Source: an uncultured Eubacteriales bacterium (GTDB taxonomy: Bacteria > Bacillota_A > Clostridia > Lachnospirales > Cellulosilyticaceae). Taken from it: 7,804 nucleotides of DNA. Of this stretch, positions 5,477 through 7,804 are shown in pieces. The notes beneath the pieces were generated by a model. It was not told where the DNA came from. It saw only the letters and a list, made by a program, of their open reading frames with translations, and made no database searches. A program made the position numbers and the translations under genes. The stretch lies in NCBI GenBank assembly GCA_900556665.1, contig USPX01000089.1, positions 1 through 7,804 on the forward strand, given 5' to 3'. Position 1 is the first letter of the stretch, and each line of letters opens with the position of its first letter.

Positions 5477-5650
5477 TCATTAAATTAAAATTATTAAAAA
5501 TGGAAATAAATACATTAGAAGTTCAATAGACTTTTGAGTATAGATAAAGCTTAAATACGTATACTATGAATGTAACTTCAAGGTAATCAAGAAGTTATAT
5601 ATAATCTTTATATAATACTTTATATGTAACATTATAGGAGGAGCACAACA
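5477..5650 (+). other. AT-rich intergenic region before the SASP gene
   Basis: This 174-nt stretch holds no gene. It contains a candidate forespore promoter (5535-5566) and a weak hairpin, TAACTTC (5573-5579) with GAAGTTA (5591-5597) around an 11-nt loop, which would lie at the start of the SASP leader RNA. It ends in AGGAGG at 5637-5642. Confidence 0.6.
5535..5566 (+). promoter_or_regulatory. Possible sigma-G (forespore) promoter of the SASP gene
   Basis: TATACTA at 5560-5566 matches 6 of 7 bases of the sigma-G -10 (CATACTA), and TGAGTA at 5535-5540 matches 5 of 6 of the -35 (TGAATA). The spacing of 19 nt is one or two longer than usual. SASP genes are classically sigma-G dependent. The leader would be about 78 nt. 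Confidence 0.4.
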
Positions 5651-5839
5651 ATGGCAAATCAACACGCTTTCGATTCTATGAAATATGAGGTAGCTAGAGA
5701 AGTGGGAGTACCTTTAAAACAAGGCTATAATGGAGATATTACAGCTCGTGAAGCTGGAAAAATTGGTGGAACAATTGTTCAAAAAGTATTTGAACAATAC
5801 AAAGGCGCACACCAAAATGCAGGAAATGCAGAACAATAA
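5651..5839 (+). CDS. Alpha/beta-type small acid-soluble spore protein (SASP)
   Basis: 62 residues, in the usual 60-72 range. These proteins coat DNA in the dormant spore, shift it towards an A-like form and protect it from UV, heat and oxidants; they are degraded by the GPR protease on germination. Both family signatures are present: KYEVAREVGVPLKQGYNGD at residues 11-29 (given with the conserved GV-L-GYNG core) and TAREAGKIGGTIVQK at 31-45. The GPR site is expected at E13-V14 within YEVARE, where the consensus has (F/Y)E(I/F)ASE. The N-terminal leader before residue 10 is short. AGGAGG at 5637-5642 lies 8 nt before the ATG. The gene is monocistronic, with its own terminator, and shows that the organism forms endospores. 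Confidence 0.96.
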   Translation: MANQHAFDSMKYEVAREVGVPLKQGYNGDITAREAGKIGGTIVQKVFEQYKGAHQNAGNAEQ

Positions 5840-5877
5840 AGTAGTATAAAAGAAAATTAAATTTAAGAAATTAAATT

Positions 5878-5911
5878 AAAATAGGCATTAGCGAAAGCTA
5901 ATGCCTATTTT
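5878..5911 (+). terminator. Intrinsic terminator after the SASP gene (GAAA tetraloop)
   Basis: A perfect 15-bp stem, AAAATAGGCATTAGC (5878-5892) with GCTAATGCCTATTTT (5897-5911), is capped by a GAAA tetraloop. The T's are inside the right arm and the matching A's inside the left, so the hairpin may act in both directions. Confidence 0.9.
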
Positions 5912-5954
5912 AATGATTATTTAACATGAAAAGGTATCTGAAATTTTTATAAAT

Positions 5955-5963
5955 TGCTATAAT
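5955..5963 (+). promoter_or_regulatory. Extended -10 promoter of fbp
   Basis: TGC-TATAAT (TG at 5955-5956, TATAAT at 5958-5963) is an extended -10 with a perfect hexamer. No good -35 lies at 16-18 nt; TTAACA at 5921-5926 is too far for this -10. Transcription would start near 5970, about 47 nt before the ATG. Confidence 0.5.
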
Positions 5964-6016
5964 AAAAATTAATGTAACTTAAATATAAAAATAATTGAGA
6001 AAGACTGGTGATAATA

Positions 6017-7804
6017 ATGACAGAGGAGAAAAAATATTTAAAGCTTCTAGCAGAAAAATATCCGTCTATTCAAGCTGTATGCAGGGAAATTATTAATTTA
6101 AATGCAATTTTAAACTTACCTAAAGGAACAGAACATTTTATGAGTGATATTCATGGGGAATATGAGGCCTTTTGCCATATATTAAATAACTGCTCAGGGG
6201 TTATTAGAGAAAAAGTAGATAATTTATTTGGTGAAAAGCTAAGTGATACAGAACGCCAAGAAATCTGTACGCTTATTTATTATCCAAAAGAAAAACTGGA
6301 GCTTATTAAACAAGAGCAAATTTATGATCTAGCGCCAGATTGGTATCGTATGATTTTAACTGAACTTATTGAAATAGCAAAGATGCTTTCTTCTAAGTAT
6401 ACACGTTCTAAGGTAAGAAAGGCTATGCCAAAGGACTTCTCTTATGTTATTGATGAATTATTACATGTACAAAAAGACGAAGATGATAATCAAGTTAGAT
6501 ATCATGAAGAAATATTAAATACGATTATTCAAATTGATAGTGCCGATGAATTTATAATTGCTTTAGCAGCACTCATCAAAAGATTAGCTGTAGACCATTT
6601 ACATATAGTAGGAGATATTTATGACAGGGGACCTTATGCAGATAAGATTATGGATTTATTAATGAACTATCATTCATTAGATATTCAGTGGGGAAACCAC
6701 GATATTTTATGGATGGGTGCAGTAGCTGGAAATAAGGCATGTATAGCCAATGTAATTCGTAATAATATCCGCTATAACAATATGATGATTTTAGAGAGTG
6801 GTTATGGGATTAGTTTAAGGAATCTAGCACTATTTGCGGAAAAAACTTATAAGAGTAAAGATCCTATGGAGGCAGCATTTAAGGCAATATCAGTAATTTT
6901 ATTTAAATTAGAAGGTCAAATTATTAAGAGGCATCCAGAATATCAAATGGATGATAGAATGTTACTACATAAGATGGATTTAGAAAATAAAACTGTGGAG
7001 ATAGAGGGTCAGTTATATGAGCTAAATGATACAGATTTCCCAACACTTGATAAAGAAAATCCCTATGAATTATCGGCTGAAGAAGTTCAAATTATGGGAG
7101 AGCTAAAGGCTGCTTTTGCCAATAGTAAGCGATTAAAAGATCATATTGAATTCTTATATAAGAAAGGAAATATATACCTAAAATATAATAATAATCTTTT
7201 ATATCATGGTTGTGTGCCATTAGATGAATCTGGTAATTTTGAAGGAGTAGAAATTGGCGGCAAAATCTACAAGGGCAGAAATTACTTTGACTTTGCTGAA
7301 AAGGTAGCTAGAAGAGCTTACTTTGGTGGGGGGAGTAAGGCTGATTTAGACTTTATGTGGTATCTATGGTGTGGTAAGAAATCACCTTTATTTGGCCGAA
7401 CAATCAAGACTTTTGAGCGTACCTTCATATCTGATGAGGAGACTTGGAAAGAAGATAAAAATTCATATTACGATTACTATCATATGGAAAAGACCTGCAA
7501 TATGATTTTAAGAGAATTTAGCTTATATTCTTCTATATCACATATTATTAATGGTCATACACCTGTTAAGCTAGAAAGTGGTGAAAAGCCAATTAGAGCC
7601 AATGGTAAACTCATGGTTATAGATGGTGGTTTCTGTAAGGATTATCATAAGACTACAGGTATAGCTGGCTACACCCTAATATACAATTCACATGGTTTAA
7701 GACTTAAAGCACATCAACCATTTGAAAGTGTTTATGAAGCTTTAAGAGAAAATAAAGATATTGAATCTAGCTCAGAAATGGTAGAGACAGAAGCATTTAG
7801 AGTG
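6017..7804 (+). CDS. fbp: Class III fructose-1,6-bisphosphatase (3' partial)
   Basis: The first 596 codons of a gene that runs off the window, open and in frame to the last base; relatives have about 640-670 residues, so some 50-75 are missing. The enzyme hydrolyses fructose-1,6-bisphosphate to fructose-6-phosphate in gluconeogenesis and belongs to the metallophosphoesterase fold, unlike class I and II FBPases. Metal-binding and catalytic motifs are all present: SDIHGEYEAF (D44-x-H46), GDIYDRG at 199-205, WGNHD at 225-229, HGCVP at 397-401 and NGHTPVK at 512-518. Further family blocks are FGRTIKTFERTF and IDGGFCKDYHKTTGIAGYTL. GGTGAT at 6007-6012, complementary to the 16S tail region next to the classic AGGAGG site, lies 4 nt before the ATG and sets the start. 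It is preceded by the SASP terminator and its own promoter, so it is an independent unit. Confidence 0.97.
   Translation, partial: MTEEKKYLKLLAEKYPSIQAVCREIINLNAILNLPKGTEHFMSDIHGEYEAFCHILNNCSGVIREKVDNLFGEKLSDTERQEICTLIYYPKEKLELIKQEQIYDLAPDWYRMILTELIEIAKMLSSKYTRSKVRKAMPKDFSYVIDELLHVQKDEDDNQVRYHEEILNTIIQIDSADEFIIALAALIKRLAVDHLHIVGDIYDRGPYADKIMDLLMNYHSLDIQWGNHDILWMGAVAGNKACIANVIRNNIRYNNMMILESGYGISLRNLALFAEKTYKSKDPMEAAFKAISVILFKLEGQIIKRHPEYQMDDRMLLHKMDLENKTVEIEGQLYELNDTDFPTLDKENPYELSAEEVQIMGELKAAFANSKRLKDHIEFLYKKGNIYLKYNNNLLYHGCVPLDESGNFEGVEIGGKIYKGRNYFDFAEKVARRAYFGGGSKADLDFMWYLWCGKKSPLFGRTIKTFERTFISDEETWKEDKNSYYDYYHMEKTCNMILREFSLYSSISHIINGHTPVKLESGEKPIRANGKLMVIDGGFCKDYHKTTGIAGYTLIYNSHGLRLKAHQPFESVYEALRENKDIESSSEMVETEAFRV

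Noticed and set aside
5630..5636. CATTATA as a sigma-G -10 box
   Set aside because: It fits the motif, but transcription would start beyond the AGGAGG site at 5637-5642, removing the ribosome site from the message.

Overview
The window comes from a low-GC, spore-forming, Gram-positive anaerobe of the Clostridia. The evidence is an AT-rich sequence with strong AGGAGG-type ribosome binding sites, an alpha/beta-type small acid-soluble spore protein, a Firmicutes-type (class III) fructose-1,6-bisphosphatase, a CIRCE/HrcA heat-shock operator, and a carbohydrate-esterase domain typical of plant-polysaccharide degraders. A Lachnospirales relative such as Cellulosilyticum would fit, but that is inference from gene style and not from a marker. 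All genes lie on the + strand, most with their own promoter and/or terminator, so this looks like ordinary chromosome with one decayed locus.

Layout. 1-377: C-terminal end of an ABC-2 type transporter permease, cut by the window edge. 390-976: a good sigma-A promoter, then a 5'-truncated polysaccharide deacetylase (CE4/NodB) remnant lacking the catalytic TFDD motif, closed by an intrinsic terminator. 1002-2678: a secreted or membrane-anchored Asp-box (YCF48/BNR-like) beta-propeller protein with about 13 blades of 40-41 residues. It has no visible promoter of its own. 2696-2889: a terminator, then a leader with a possible 26-codon ORF and a TATAAT promoter. 2890-3555: a YczE/YitT-type membrane protein. 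3586-4251: an Hsp20 small heat-shock gene under a CIRCE operator that overlaps a consensus promoter, ended by a strong terminator. 4291-4342: an unexplained 12-bp inverted repeat. 4351-5476: a DUF554 membrane protein and a small downstream helical protein of unknown family, probably cotranscribed. 5535-5911: a SASP gene with a possible sigma-G promoter and a GAAA-capped terminator. 5955-7804: the first 596 codons of fbp (class III FBPase), which run off the window.

How the parts relate. There is no large operon. Three units respond to different conditions: protein stress (CIRCE-hsp20), late sporulation in the forespore (SASP) and gluconeogenesis (fbp). The membrane proteins are of uncharacterised families. 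The most notable points are the decayed CE4 gene, whose promoter may now serve the promoter-less propeller gene beyond a terminator, the near-perfect CIRCE whose single deviation creates a perfect -35 box, and the regular 13-blade architecture of the propeller protein. I found no CRISPR array, tRNA, rRNA, insertion sequence or convincing novel defence or mobile system.
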